This document shows positions 1 to 7,486 of a DNA stretch of 64,000 nucleotides, one piece after another. The stretch spans positions 62,001 through 126,000 of the forward strand of contig JAEZCE010000023.1 of the NCBI GenBank assembly GCA_023429995.1. The letters run 5' to 3'. Each line of letters starts with the position of its first letter. Within the stretch, counting starts at the first letter, position 1. This DNA is from Bacillota bacterium. GTDB taxonomy: Bacteria; Bacillota; UBA4882; UBA8346. The position numbers and the translations under genes are program-made. Below the pieces are notes generated by a model. That model saw only the letters and a list, made by a program, of their open reading frames with translations. It was not told the origin of the DNA and ran no database searches.

Positions 1-537
1 AAAGGTTCTAAAGGCATTCCAGGCCTCGGTGTCGTGTTTTTATCACAGCTTCAAAAAACAACCCAGCCCTGGAATATTTTGATTTTCTAAGAAATACGCC
101 GCATATTTTAGGCTTGTCCGGGGTTTAGAATGATTTTTTTGATGAGTCATTATTATTTTAGCGCGATTTCCTGAGCGACGGAGACGATTGCCAGGAGGAA
201 ATTGTTGACCGAAAAAATGGTGGAGACGTTTGGCGGAAGAAAATCAGAAATCGCTGGAACTAGCGAAATAGTTTTTGGAAGGCCCGGAGGGAGCTTTTTT
301 GGGGATCTCCGGGGGTTGAGAATTATGGTAAAAATAGTAGTGGCGAAGTGGGTATGTTGGGGAGTTAGATATGGAAATATATAAGAATAAAGTTTCATAA
401 GAAAACCTGTCGCTATGCAAGTTCAGGAGAGGGCTACTTCAAAAACTCACTTGAGTTCCGGTAAGCGGGCGATGGTTGATTTATAAATGTCTCAACGGGT
501 CGGGGTTTAAATTTCCTTCAGGTCCATCCAATCACAG
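1..537. other. Left-edge region without a supportable gene
   Basis: I see no gene here that I can support. A frame on the + strand is open from the window edge to a TAA at 88-90 (29 codons), which could be the tail of a gene to the left, but I do not recognise it. A 60-codon frame starting with TTG at 202 has a good AGGAGG upstream, yet the product is unlike anything I know and a minus-strand frame of similar size covers the same bases. The region is downstream of the minus-strand hydrolase gene. Confidence 0.4.
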
Positions 538-564
538 AAAACCCCAACTAATGTTGGAGTTTTT
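538..564 (-). terminator. Rho-independent terminator of the hydrolase/PadR unit
   Basis: A hairpin of about nine base pairs (core CCAAC/GTTGG, loop TAAT, one mismatch) is flanked by A-runs on the left and T-runs on the right. It could therefore work in both directions. It lies just past the stop codon of the minus-strand alpha/beta hydrolase gene and best fits as its terminator. Confidence 0.7.
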
Positions 565-592
565 CTGAAGTAAATAGCAACTTAGAATCAAG

Positions 593-1441
593 TTAGGGTT
601 CGGATTTCAAGAAAGAGATGATTTTATCCGTAAGATGGATCAGGGTATGCCCGTCTCCCGGCAGAACGTTGATTTTAGCATGGGGAAGTAAATTTCCCAA
701 ACGTTTGGCGGTCACCGCGGAATGAAACATGATATCTTTTTCGCCCACAAACAATATAACCGGCATCGATAATTGCTTCAATTCCAGGTCGGAAAATAAA
801 GGAATTTTTTCCCGGCGAAAGTTAAAGTTTTTCCCGATGAGTTTCTCATATTCCAGCACCACTTTAGGTAGGGGCTGATTTCCATTTATTTTTTGGTATA
901 ATCTATCCATTCCTTTTTCGCCTAAGAGCATATAAACCAGCACTTTCAAAAGGAAAGAAGTTTTTAACTGTCCGATACCTGCCGGGCAAAGTAATACCAG
1001 TTTATCTACCTTTTCCGGATAACTAACGGAAAACTTCAGGGATAGCCATGCCCCTAATGAAATGCCGACGAGGCTTGCTTTCTCCAACTTTAACGCTTTG
1101 AAAACATCCAGAAGCCATTCTCCAAAAGCAGGACCGCTGAAAGGCAGTTGAGTCTCGTCGCTTTTACCAGGTTCCCCCGGTATATCCACAGCATATACCC
1201 GGTAATTACGGGAATATTCACGTGAATCTCCCAACCACATCAGGGAATTGAATGCACTACCATGAAGTAGGACCACTGGCGGAGCATCTTTTTCACCCGT
1301 GGCAATTATAAAAGTGCTTCCAAAACGCGTTTTAACGTGAAATTTTTCATTTGGCAAAGGCCATTTTTTAAGGAATGAATCATAGAATTTTAAAACAGCG
1401 GTTTTCCCTTCTTGGGACTTAAAAGCAACTTTAGTTTTCAT
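593..1441 (-). CDS. Alpha/beta hydrolase
   Basis: A 282-residue alpha/beta-hydrolase-fold protein, probably a cytosolic esterase or C-C hydrolase-type enzyme of unknown substrate. Visible family marks are the oxyanion-hole segment VVLLHGSAFNS (about residues 56-66), the nucleophile elbow GISLGAW with the catalytic Ser near residue 127, and a late GDGHTLIH segment supplying the catalytic His near residue 265. An Asp in VGEKDIMF is the likely acid. No signal peptide is seen. The ATG has GGAGG seven bases upstream. It follows the PadR gene by 15 bases on the same strand, so the two are probably co-transcribed and the hydrolase may be the regulator's target. The specific reaction cannot be told from sequence. 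Confidence 0.85.
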   Translation of the reverse strand: MKTKVAFKSQEGKTAVLKFYDSFLKKWPLPNEKFHVKTRFGSTFIIATGEKDAPPVVLLHGSAFNSLMWLGDSREYSRNYRVYAVDIPGEPGKSDETQLPFSGPAFGEWLLDVFKALKLEKASLVGISLGAWLSLKFSVSYPEKVDKLVLLCPAGIGQLKTSFLLKVLVYMLLGEKGMDRLYQKINGNQPLPKVVLEYEKLIGKNFNFRREKIPLFSDLELKQLSMPVILFVGEKDIMFHSAVTAKRLGNLLPHAKINVLPGDGHTLIHLTDKIISFLKSEP

Positions 1442-1456
1442 GGCCTATCCTCCATT

Positions 1457-2377
1457 TCATTTTAGGTTCAGGAGCCAATTCTCCGCATCCCCAACACTGT
1501 TAAAAACCCTAAAGTCGTTTCCTTTGTTGGATTCCGCCAGCAGTTCCTTGAATTTTCCCGTGATGATTTGTTCATTTCCTATAATCGCGGCAGTTTTAAC
1601 TTGATAATTCATAAACTTTTGGAGCATTTGTCCCGCTACCCCTGTTTTAAGTTTGAAGAAATTGTCTGAAAGCGCTTTGGTGTGGATTATCAAGTGATTG
1701 GTATCGTTTTCACCGCAGATCGCGATCAAATCCAGCGCATCCTGTTCCGTGCAAAGCGGTGTCTCAGCAGAAATACATTCAATATATCTGCCGTTACCCT
1801 TTTCCATCACTCTACACTGCATTTTGTTACTCTCCTTTCCAATTTCACCACCAAGCTCGCGGCGAACTTTGTAAATCCATTTCAATTCATTTTCGTAGGA
1901 GAAGATTAAATTATCGTGAATTAAATTCCAGAGGTATTTTTCCCGTGTACTTCTCTCCGGTGAGAACTTTTCTCGGTTCAGATATTCTTTTTGCAGTAAT
2001 AATTGCATGTTAACCTGATTTTCATATCCGGATAATACAGTATTTAGTTCGTCGCTGCTTAGAAGGTCCGCCCAAGCCAGTTGAATCAGAAATGTTTTCT
2101 TAAATTCCGGAGGCTCGGGAGTGGAAAGGATCCAATCTTTCAACTCGGCCAAACCTTCTTTGGTAATGGTGTATATCTTTTTTGAGGGCGAGCTTTCCTG
2201 GTGATGAACTTCACTGGTGAGAAATCCTTCTTCAAGTAATTCCAACAACGCTTTGTAGATTTGATTATTATTACCGGACCAATACATGAAAGGGGAATCT
2301 TGAATGATTTTTTTTAAATCATACCCGGTTAAAGATTGATAGCTTAAAATTCCTAAAATTGCATAGTTGATGGACAT
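1457..2377 (-). CDS. PadR-family regulator with C-terminal DUF4180 domain
   Basis: A 306-residue two-part regulator. Residues 1-90 form a PadR winged helix (opening INYAILGILSYQSLTGYDLKK, wing around YTITKEGLAELKDWIL). Residues 90-175 are the helical PadR C-terminal dimerisation part. Residues 190-306 match the DUF4180 type, seen as EQDALDLIAICGEND and QVKTAAIIG. A longer frame exists upstream, but the ATG at 2377 is preceded by AAAGGAG at good spacing and begins at the conserved PadR start, so I chose it. It is first in a two-gene unit with the hydrolase. PadR proteins usually repress their own operon in response to small toxic molecules; that role is inferred here. Confidence 0.85.
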   Translation of the reverse strand: MSINYAILGILSYQSLTGYDLKKIIQDSPFMYWSGNNNQIYKALLELLEEGFLTSEVHHQESSPSKKIYTITKEGLAELKDWILSTPEPPEFKKTFLIQLAWADLLSSDELNTVLSGYENQVNMQLLLQKEYLNREKFSPERSTREKYLWNLIHDNLIFSYENELKWIYKVRRELGGEIGKESNKMQCRVMEKGNGRYIECISAETPLCTEQDALDLIAICGENDTNHLIIHTKALSDNFFKLKTGVAGQMLQKFMNYQVKTAAIIGNEQIITGKFKELLAESNKGNDFRVFNSVGDAENWLLNLK

Positions 2378-2546
2378 GATTTGCTCCTTTTTATTTCTAC
2401 CACATGTTAATAGTAACATATGATATTATGTTCGTCAATGGACAATAAAATAAATGAGCCGGCAGCATATTGTAGGAACATTTTTTGATGGACATTCATA
2501 TACTGTTTGAGTGTGTAAATTTACTTTCACAGGGGGAGAAATCGAT

Positions 2547-2651
2547 TTGAAATGTCCTGATTGTAATGCTCTTAACCGCAGTTTTGTTGAATATTGCATA
2601 AAATGTGGAGCCAATCTCTATAAGCTGAAACATAAAAAGAATATTGCTTAA
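2547..2651 (+). CDS. 34-residue zinc-ribbon protein
   Basis: A tiny gene with TTG start, preceded by AGGGGGAG at seven bases and followed three bases later by a strong terminator, which together argue that it is real. The product has two CxxC knuckles (CPDC at residues 3-6 and CIKC at 17-20) and a lysine-rich tail, that is, a single free-standing zinc ribbon. Such domains normally sit at the end of larger proteins; here the frame is closed on both sides. Function unknown; nucleic acid or protein binding is possible. It could also be a leftover of a longer membrane protein with an N-terminal zinc ribbon. Confidence 0.6.
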   Translation: MKCPDCNALNRSFVEYCIKCGANLYKLKHKKNIA

Positions 2652-2654
2652 TCC

Positions 2655-2688
2655 AAAGCCCCGCTAGTATTTTGTAGCGGGGCTTTTT
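2655..2688 (+). terminator. Rho-independent terminator after the zinc-ribbon gene
   Basis: A perfect GC-rich stem (GCCCCGCTA paired with TAGCGGGGC) with an eight-base loop is followed by TTTTT. It starts four bases after the stop codon of the small zinc-ribbon gene. Confidence 0.9.
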
Positions 2689-2780
2689 CAAGGTATGAAT
2701 GAATGCGATTTTGAAGGTTGACGGATGGTCACGTTCTGCCTTGCGTCGAGTCTCAAACACTGGTCCAGCTTGCCGTTTCG

Positions 2781-3626
2781 CTAAATGGGATATGATTTGA
2801 CAGTATCCACAAATTGATTTAAGCATGGGTTTTCGCTGTTTTTAGGAATTAAAAGCTGAATGCTGGCTTCACCGATATCGTCCGGCCGAATGATCTGAAA
2901 ACTATGGGTGTCTGCGTCCGCTAAAACACTGATTGGCAATACCGCGATACCGATGCCCAATGATACAGCTTTGATGATGCTTTCCACCGTATCAAACTGA
3001 ATGATATTCGGCTTTCGGGAAATCCTTTTCATAATCCAGTTTTCCAGAAGATAGCGGGAGGGGCATCCGGGAGTATTGGAAGCAACCACGGACTGATAGA
3101 CGATTTCTTCCGGTTTTAAACCCTTTGGGGCAATCAACGCCATGGATTCACGATACAAAAAAGCCGATGAGAGCTTGGGGTGATTGAATTCCGTATAGAC
3201 GAAGGCGCAATCCAAATCGCCATCGGCCACCGCCCCGATGAGTTCGGAAGGTTGTAGATGGGTGGAAACCGAAAAACTGGTATTGGGGCAATTGCGCTGA
3301 TATGCCGAAAGCCATACCGGAAGCCGGTGGGCGGCGATGGTTTGGGATGCTCCGATTCGGATTGCGGGTTCGCTTTTCTGAAACTTACTTTTGGCATTGT
3401 CAAGCAGCGTGATGATTTGATCCGCGTAATCCAGTAATTGCAGGCCTTCATCGGTGAGGTTGACTCCCTTGTTATGCCGGATGAATAAAACGGTTTCCAG
3501 TTCGGCTTCCAGATTTTGAATATGGGCGGTGATATTGGATTGAACATAGCCCATTTTTTCGGCTGCTTTGGAAATGGACTTTTGCAAAGCCACTTCTCTA
3601 AAAATGCGCAACTCCAAACTTTCCAA
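2781..3626 (-). CDS. LysR-family transcriptional regulator
   Basis: A 281-residue LysR regulator. The N-terminal helix-turn-helix is seen at residues 14-60 (SISKAAEKMGYVQSNITAHI, then NLEAELETVLFIR), followed by a linker helix and a periplasmic-binding-protein-like effector domain (about 85-281, opening IRIGASQTIAAHRLP). An upstream ATG pair gives six more residues, but GGGAGG lies seven bases before the TTG at 3626 and inside the longer version, so TTG is the start; it gives the usual LysR opening MESLELRIF. No adjacent divergently transcribed enzyme gene is present: the next gene upstream is GAPDH, 335 bases away beyond an inverted repeat. The target is unknown. Confidence 0.9.
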   Translation of the reverse strand: MESLELRIFREVALQKSISKAAEKMGYVQSNITAHIQNLEAELETVLFIRHNKGVNLTDEGLQLLDYADQIITLLDNAKSKFQKSEPAIRIGASQTIAAHRLPVWLSAYQRNCPNTSFSVSTHLQPSELIGAVADGDLDCAFVYTEFNHPKLSSAFLYRESMALIAPKGLKPEEIVYQSVVASNTPGCPSRYLLENWIMKRISRKPNIIQFDTVESIIKAVSLGIGIAVLPISVLADADTHSFQIIRPDDIGEASIQLLIPKNSENPCLNQFVDTVKSYPI

Positions 3627-3761
3627 CTGAAAACCTCCCATCATTTTAAATGATACCAGCCATCACTATCAACTATTATACACGAGCGGAGGGGGAATGT
3701 ATAATTTAATTACCGATTCACCAGATTAAGCGATGAATGTTGGCCTAACGAAAAGGACTTA

Positions 3762-3887
3762 GACAGGATTAACATGATTTTATGGATTTACGGGATTTTT
3801 TTAAAACCCTATGAATTATCTGTTTTTGCAGTCCATTTTTTGCCAGGTTTTAATCCTGTAAATCCTGTGAATCCGGTAAACCCTGTC
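3762..3887. repeat. Inverted repeat of 36-bp arms in the LysR-GAPDH gap
   Basis: The left arm (3762-3797) and the right arm (3852-3887) are imperfect inverted copies of each other. Each is itself built from repeated GGATT-type words (on the right arm AATCCTGT is repeated with small changes). The spacer is 54 bases. Sequence of this AATCCTGTNAATC type is a frequent intergenic repeat in many bacteria. A related fragment occurs near 53910-53930. It lies between the divergent LysR and GAPDH genes and may also contain their promoters, which I cannot point out with confidence. Confidence 0.65.
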
Positions 3888-3961
3888 TCCGTTAACTTTT
3901 TTTAGGCCCGGCTTTTTCTAAAAAAAGTTAATGCAATATATATAGTAAAGGGGAAATTAAA

Positions 3962-4963
3962 ATGTCTGTAAAAGTAGCCATCAATGGGTTTGGCCGTATT
4001 GGCCGTTTGGCGTTCCGGCAAATGTTCGGCTTGGAAGGGTTTGAAATCCTAGCCATCAACGACCTGACCAGCGCCAAGATGTTGCGGTACCTGCTGAAAT
4101 ATGACTCTTCCCAGGGACCGTATGAGAAAACGGTTGAGTATGGCGACGATTTCCTGACGGTTGACGGCAAGCCAATCAAAATCTATGCCGAAAAAGATCC
4201 CAAGAATTTACCCTGGGGGAAACTTGGCATTGACGTGGTGCTGGAATGTACCGGTTTTTTTGCATCCAAAGCTAAGTCCATGGCCCATATCGAGTCCGGA
4301 GCCAAACGGGTCGTGATCTCGGCGCCTGCAGGCGATGATTTGCCGACCATTGTTTTCGGGGTGAACGAAGCTACCCTTCAAAGCGCCGACACGGTAATTT
4401 CAGCGGCCTCCTGCACCACAAACTGCCTGGCGTTAATGGCCAACACCCTGAACAAGCTGGCCCCGATCAAAAAAGGGTATATGACAACGATTCATGCGTA
4501 TACCAATGACCAGAACACGCAGGACGCGCCCCACGCCAAGGGAGACTTACGAAGAGCAAGGGCCGCCGCGTTGAATATCGTGCCGACTTCGAGCGGAGCA
4601 GCCAAAGCGATTGGCCTGGTGATACCCAGCCTATCCGGCAAGCTGGACGGTGTATCGCAGCGGGTTCCGGTCAGCGCGGGATCCCTTACGGACCTGGTCG
4701 CGGTGGTGGAAGGGAATGTGACCAAGGAAGATATTGACGCGGCCATGAAGAAGGATGCGACGGAGTCATTGGGCTATACCGATGAGCAAATCGTTTCCTC
4801 GGATATTATCGGAATGGGCTATGGCTCTTTGTATGATGCGACCCAGACCAAGGTGATGGCCATGGGCGAAGAGACCCTGGTAAAGGTAGACGCCTGGTAT
4901 GATAATGAGAATTCATACGTAAGCCAGATGGTCCGGACCATCAAGTACTTGGCGAGTCTTTGA
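3962..4963 (+). CDS. gap: Glyceraldehyde-3-phosphate dehydrogenase, stand-alone paralog
   Basis: A 333-residue phosphorylating GAPDH converting glyceraldehyde 3-phosphate, NAD and phosphate to 1,3-bisphosphoglycerate. The Rossmann motif is INGFGRIGRLAFRQ, the catalytic Cys is in SAASCTTNCL (about residue 151), and the C-terminal WYDNENSYVSQMVRTIKY differs from the WYDNEWGYSNRV form of the second copy at 27108. That NENSY form is the one I associate with many clostridial and lactic GAPDHs. An AAAGGGG site precedes the ATG. The gene is monocistronic, with its own terminator, outside the glycolysis operon. A separate role, for example gluconeogenic versus glycolytic or another growth condition, is inference. 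Confidence 0.95.
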   Translation: MSVKVAINGFGRIGRLAFRQMFGLEGFEILAINDLTSAKMLRYLLKYDSSQGPYEKTVEYGDDFLTVDGKPIKIYAEKDPKNLPWGKLGIDVVLECTGFFASKAKSMAHIESGAKRVVISAPAGDDLPTIVFGVNEATLQSADTVISAASCTTNCLALMANTLNKLAPIKKGYMTTIHAYTNDQNTQDAPHAKGDLRRARAAALNIVPTSSGAAKAIGLVIPSLSGKLDGVSQRVPVSAGSLTDLVAVVEGNVTKEDIDAAMKKDATESLGYTDEQIVSSDIIGMGYGSLYDATQTKVMAMGEETLVKVDAWYDNENSYVSQMVRTIKYLASL

Positions 4964-4995
4964 TTTGAAAAAAGGGAACTTTAATATTGGGGGAA

Positions 4996-5030
4996 AAAGA
5001 GGTCAAGACCTTTACGGTCATGGCCTCTTT
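4996..5030 (+). terminator. Terminator of the stand-alone gap gene
   Basis: A 15-bp stem (AAAGAGGTCAAGACC against GGTCATGGCCTCTTT) with a five-base loop lies 33 bases after the gap stop. One or two internal mismatches are present and the T-tract is short. Confidence 0.8.
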
Positions 5031-5491
5031 ATGCAATGGGGACATGAAAGCTCCTTGAAACCATGAATTCCTTTTTGGGGATTGAAAAGCAAACGGCCCG
5101 GATCTTGAGAGCCTGGGCTGATAGTGTATTACCCTAGCCCTTAAAGGGAATCCGCTAAACCTTTGCAGGAGTTGGGCTTTTGATTATAGGTCAAATTTTG
5201 GGGCTTTCAAGATAGACAAGATGATCCCTTGCCCGTCAATAAAGGGAGAGCCCGGCGCACGTGGGCCGCCATTGCTGCGATGGGCAGATGGGATAAGGGT
5301 ATCGACTGTCAGAACCGCAGAATGGACGGCATGTCAGGATAAAAAAATTGATGAGGGCGATGAGGGGGAGGAGGGCCTGAAAATGAAAAGCAGGTTTTGG
5401 GTAAGGCATGGTGCGGGGTTTTAAAAGAATAAACGGCCTGATATCTTAAGGGGTAGCAGGATATTTTTTTAATGAATGCCCGATTTTTTTT
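5031..5491. other. Intergenic region, no supported gene
   Basis: Mostly without recognisable coding. A 67-codon frame at 5221-5424 has no convincing ribosome binding site and no familiar domain, and a frame on the opposite strand overlaps it, so I do not call it. Short GC-rich inverted segments occur near 5095-5135. Confidence 0.5.
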
Positions 5492-5700
5492 GTCCACGGA
5501 TTTCACCGGCTGAGGTCCTTTTGGAGCGGCCCAAAAGGACCCAAAAAGCCGCCGGGAACCCATGTTTCCCGGTCTCTCCTTCATATCCCCTCGCGTCCGT
5601 GCTCGGGGTCGGAACTATTTAATAGGACACCGACATCGTGTCGGCGTCCTTCTGGGAAGCGCTTTGATGGCGACGGCTAAAGACATCCTGTCTTAAAGCG
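5492..5700. repeat. Multi-hairpin structured element, copy A
   Basis: This stretch opens with a 23-base box (5492-5514) that recurs in inverted orientation at 6068-6090 with two changes. Stems follow in order: 5514-5524 with 5531-5541 (11 perfect pairs), 5552-5558 with 5566-5572 (7 pairs), a weak CCCC/GGGG stem near 5587/5605, 5625-5635 with 5639-5649 (10 of 11 pairs), and a nested pair 5660-5665/5695-5700 enclosing 5680-5685/5689-5694. Copy B keeps the first, second and fourth stems with different bases. I see no coding. It could be a structured RNA or a palindromic repeat family. Confidence 0.6.
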
Positions 5701-5931
5701 GCGCCGCCTCACGTCCTTGTTCGGCGTTGGTTTTTCGGTGGAAAGGGAATAATGCCAAGCGGATAGCTTGAAGTTTGGATTTGACACATCGACAAGATTA
5801 ACAGTATGAGAAAGTGAGATTTATCAATTAAAGCAATAATGTTCGAACAGGCACCCGCTGCTAGGGAGGGCAGCGGCACGGATTATTTTTAGGATGAAAA
5901 TCAGCCGTTGGCACTCAGTACCACCCAAGAA
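5701..5931. other. Spacer between the two structured elements
   Basis: No gene seen. It contains one small hairpin (CCGCTG paired with CAGCGG around 5849-5870) and otherwise AT-rich sequence. Confidence 0.4.
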
Positions 5932-6090
5932 GACGCAAACACGAGGTTTGCGTCAGTTTAATCAAAAACTCCTACTCCGGCAACTGGATGGCCGGAGAAA
6001 TGAGGGAGGTTTGGAAGCCGTAGGTTCCAACGACTCTTTGGTTACTTTCTGGTCGCGCAGAAAGTGACCCAGCCGGTGGAATCCGTGGAC
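5932..6090. repeat. Multi-hairpin structured element, copy B (inverted)
   Basis: This is the reverse-oriented relative of the element at 5492. Reading from its conserved box (6090 down to 6068) come the stems 6040-6051 with 6058-6069 (12 pairs, one of them G-T on the + strand), 6011-6016 with 6025-6030 (6 pairs), 5975-5981 with 5991-5997 (7 perfect pairs) and 5932-5940 with 5946-5954 (9 perfect pairs). Stem order and spacing match copy A although the stem bases differ. No coding frame is supported here. Confidence 0.6.
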
Positions 6091-6166
6091 CCTATGTTAA
6101 AGCCTCAATTTTATAAGTTTTTAATTCATCTCTTTAACAAACCAAAATATCGAAGGTAACCCCTTT

Positions 6167-6439
6167 AAGTAATTTTAACCGCAGTTTTAGACTATAAGAT
6201 AATATGACCAAAAGTTGGGCCAACCCTCCATCTTGCTTCCTCCCTGAAGGGAGGAACGAAAGCGCTTCGTGTATGCCCTTTCAAAGTTTTTCGTGGAAGG
6301 TACGCCGCCAAACTGCTGATTCCAAACGGTTTTAGGCTAGGCCGGGTGAGTGAGTAGGACTTGTTAGCCCAATAAACACTCACAGATATGCAGTTCGTTT
6401 CTCCCTTCGAGGGAGAAAGAAAGAATGAGGGTTGACCCA
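6167..6439. repeat. MITE-like direct repeat, copy 1
   Basis: A 273-bp unit recurring at 8577-8849 with no gaps and about seven mismatches by eye. Inside it, 6216-6252 and 6402-6439 are imperfect terminal inverted repeats of about 37 bp (both read TGGGyCAACCCTC inward). Each contains a perfect hairpin: TTCCTCCC/GGGAGGAA on the left and TTTCTCCCT/AGGGAGAAA on the right. No transposase is encoded. An 82-codon minus-strand frame across it is only a by-product of the repeat. The shared block extends 49 bases left of the inverted repeats. It lies 27 bases upstream of a broken DUF6809-like gene. Confidence 0.8.
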
Positions 6440-6466
6440 ATATAAAGGCAGAAAGAAGGATGTTCC

Positions 6467-6739
6467 ATGCCCTCCATCCTGGAAGAACTCTATTAGGGCC
6501 GCCTCTTCCCCTTCGAACGGATCGTTCCCCAAGATCCCGAGTATCGTCCCTTAAATCAAAAAAAATCCGATATCAAGCAAACGTTGCAAAAGAGGCTCCC
6601 GGCGGAAGATTATCAAGCGCTGGAAGAGCTTTTGGATTTGGGTTGCGACTCCAGTGTGATGGAAAATTACGCTTCTTTTGAATATGGTTTTAAGCTCGGC
6701 GCGCTGGTGATGATGGAGGTGCTGGGCGGGAAGGAATAA
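6467..6739 (+). pseudogene. DUF6809-like small protein, in-frame stop
   Basis: Reading from ATG at 6467 gives MPSILEELY, a TAG at 6494-6496, then 80 further sense codons ending LGALVMMEVLGGKE at 6739. The opening (I-EELY) and the ending (F-YGFKLGALVMMEV) match my memory of the DUF6809 family, small proteins of about 90 residues usually beginning I-EELYYGN. The TAG sits where the family has the second Tyr, so it looks like a single-base nonsense change (TAT or TAC to TAG). Function of the family is unknown. Downstream lie other broken accessory genes. Confidence 0.6.
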
Positions 6740-6831
6740 AAAGTTTAAAGTTAGAAGGGTGAAGGGTGAAAACTGTTTAAAATTTCAAACTAGCTTTACC
6801 CTTCAAAAATTGCAGCCAAGGAGGTTTACCC

Positions 6832-7340
6832 ATGCTCACCATTGAATGTACCAAAAAACTGTGGGAAAAATTGAACATGCCCATTGAAAATATTGACTTC
6901 AATGAAATCAATCCGCTTTATTCCTGGCATGTAACCAGTTTGTATTCAACTGGAAAAATGGTGTTATTTTGATGAATAATCAGACTTATTATAACATTGT
7001 CCTATTCGGCCTAAGGAAAGAGCAGTTCAATCAATTCGGCCGTATTGTAATCGATGCAATCAGGGACAATTTCACAGCCGAAGGCTTTTCCAGCCAAGTT
7101 ATTGAACGGTATCTTAAAAATGCTGAAACCCTTCTTTATACGAAAACCCATGATCGAAGCATACTCGGCCAAATGAATGACATGATTTTTATGACCCAGT
7201 GCATTCTGGAAGATTACCGGTCCGATGAGAAAATCGATATCATTGCTCTCAACAAACAAAATAACCGCACTCCCATGGTAAAGAGGAAACATTCCTATGC
7301 AATCAACGCCTTGCGGGCGAGTCTGCTTCAGGAAAATTGA
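6832..7340 (+). pseudogene. DUF6933-like protein, split by a frameshift
   Basis: ATG at 6832 has AAGGAGG at ideal spacing and opens MLTIECTKKLWEKL, running 46 codons to TGA at 6970-6972. The protein then continues without loss in another frame from 6969 (TTG ATG AAT) to 7340, through IVLFGLRKEQF and TKTHDRSILGQMND. Joined, the parts make a protein of about 170 residues resembling the DUF6933 family as I recall it. The break lies in a run of four T at 6967-6970; a fifth T would restore one frame. It is either a true -1 mutation, a slippage site, or a sequencing error. The TGATG stop-start overlap could allow coupled translation of two halves. Confidence 0.55.
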
Positions 7341-7486
7341 AAAGTGAAAAAGGAAAAAATAAGTGGGACGGAGAAAGCGATAGGTATAAAATGGAAATTG
7401 CAAAAAGAATTACATTTTGATTTGGATGGATTTTAAGAATCATTTTATACCAGGCGTTTTACGTATGAGCGGTCAGGAGGAAGAGA

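Noticed and set aside
153..398. Overlapping frames near the left edge (153-398 minus, 202-384 plus)
   Set aside because: Both are short and unfamiliar and lie on opposite strands over the same bases. The + frame has a good AGGAGG, but that alone is not enough.
5221..5424. 67-codon + strand frame in the repeat zone
   Set aside because: No ribosome site, odd composition, no known domain, and an opposing frame covers part of it.
5492..6090. Reading the inverted structured elements as a simple transposon with terminal inverted repeats
   Set aside because: The 23-base boxes are inverted, but the intervening sequence contains no gene, and each side has its own ordered set of stems, so two diverged copies of one unit explain it better.
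6192..6440. 82-codon minus-strand frame inside the MITE-like repeat
   Set aside because: It follows the repeat exactly, has no ribosome site and no domain; the copy-2 sequence carries substitutions without regard to codon position.
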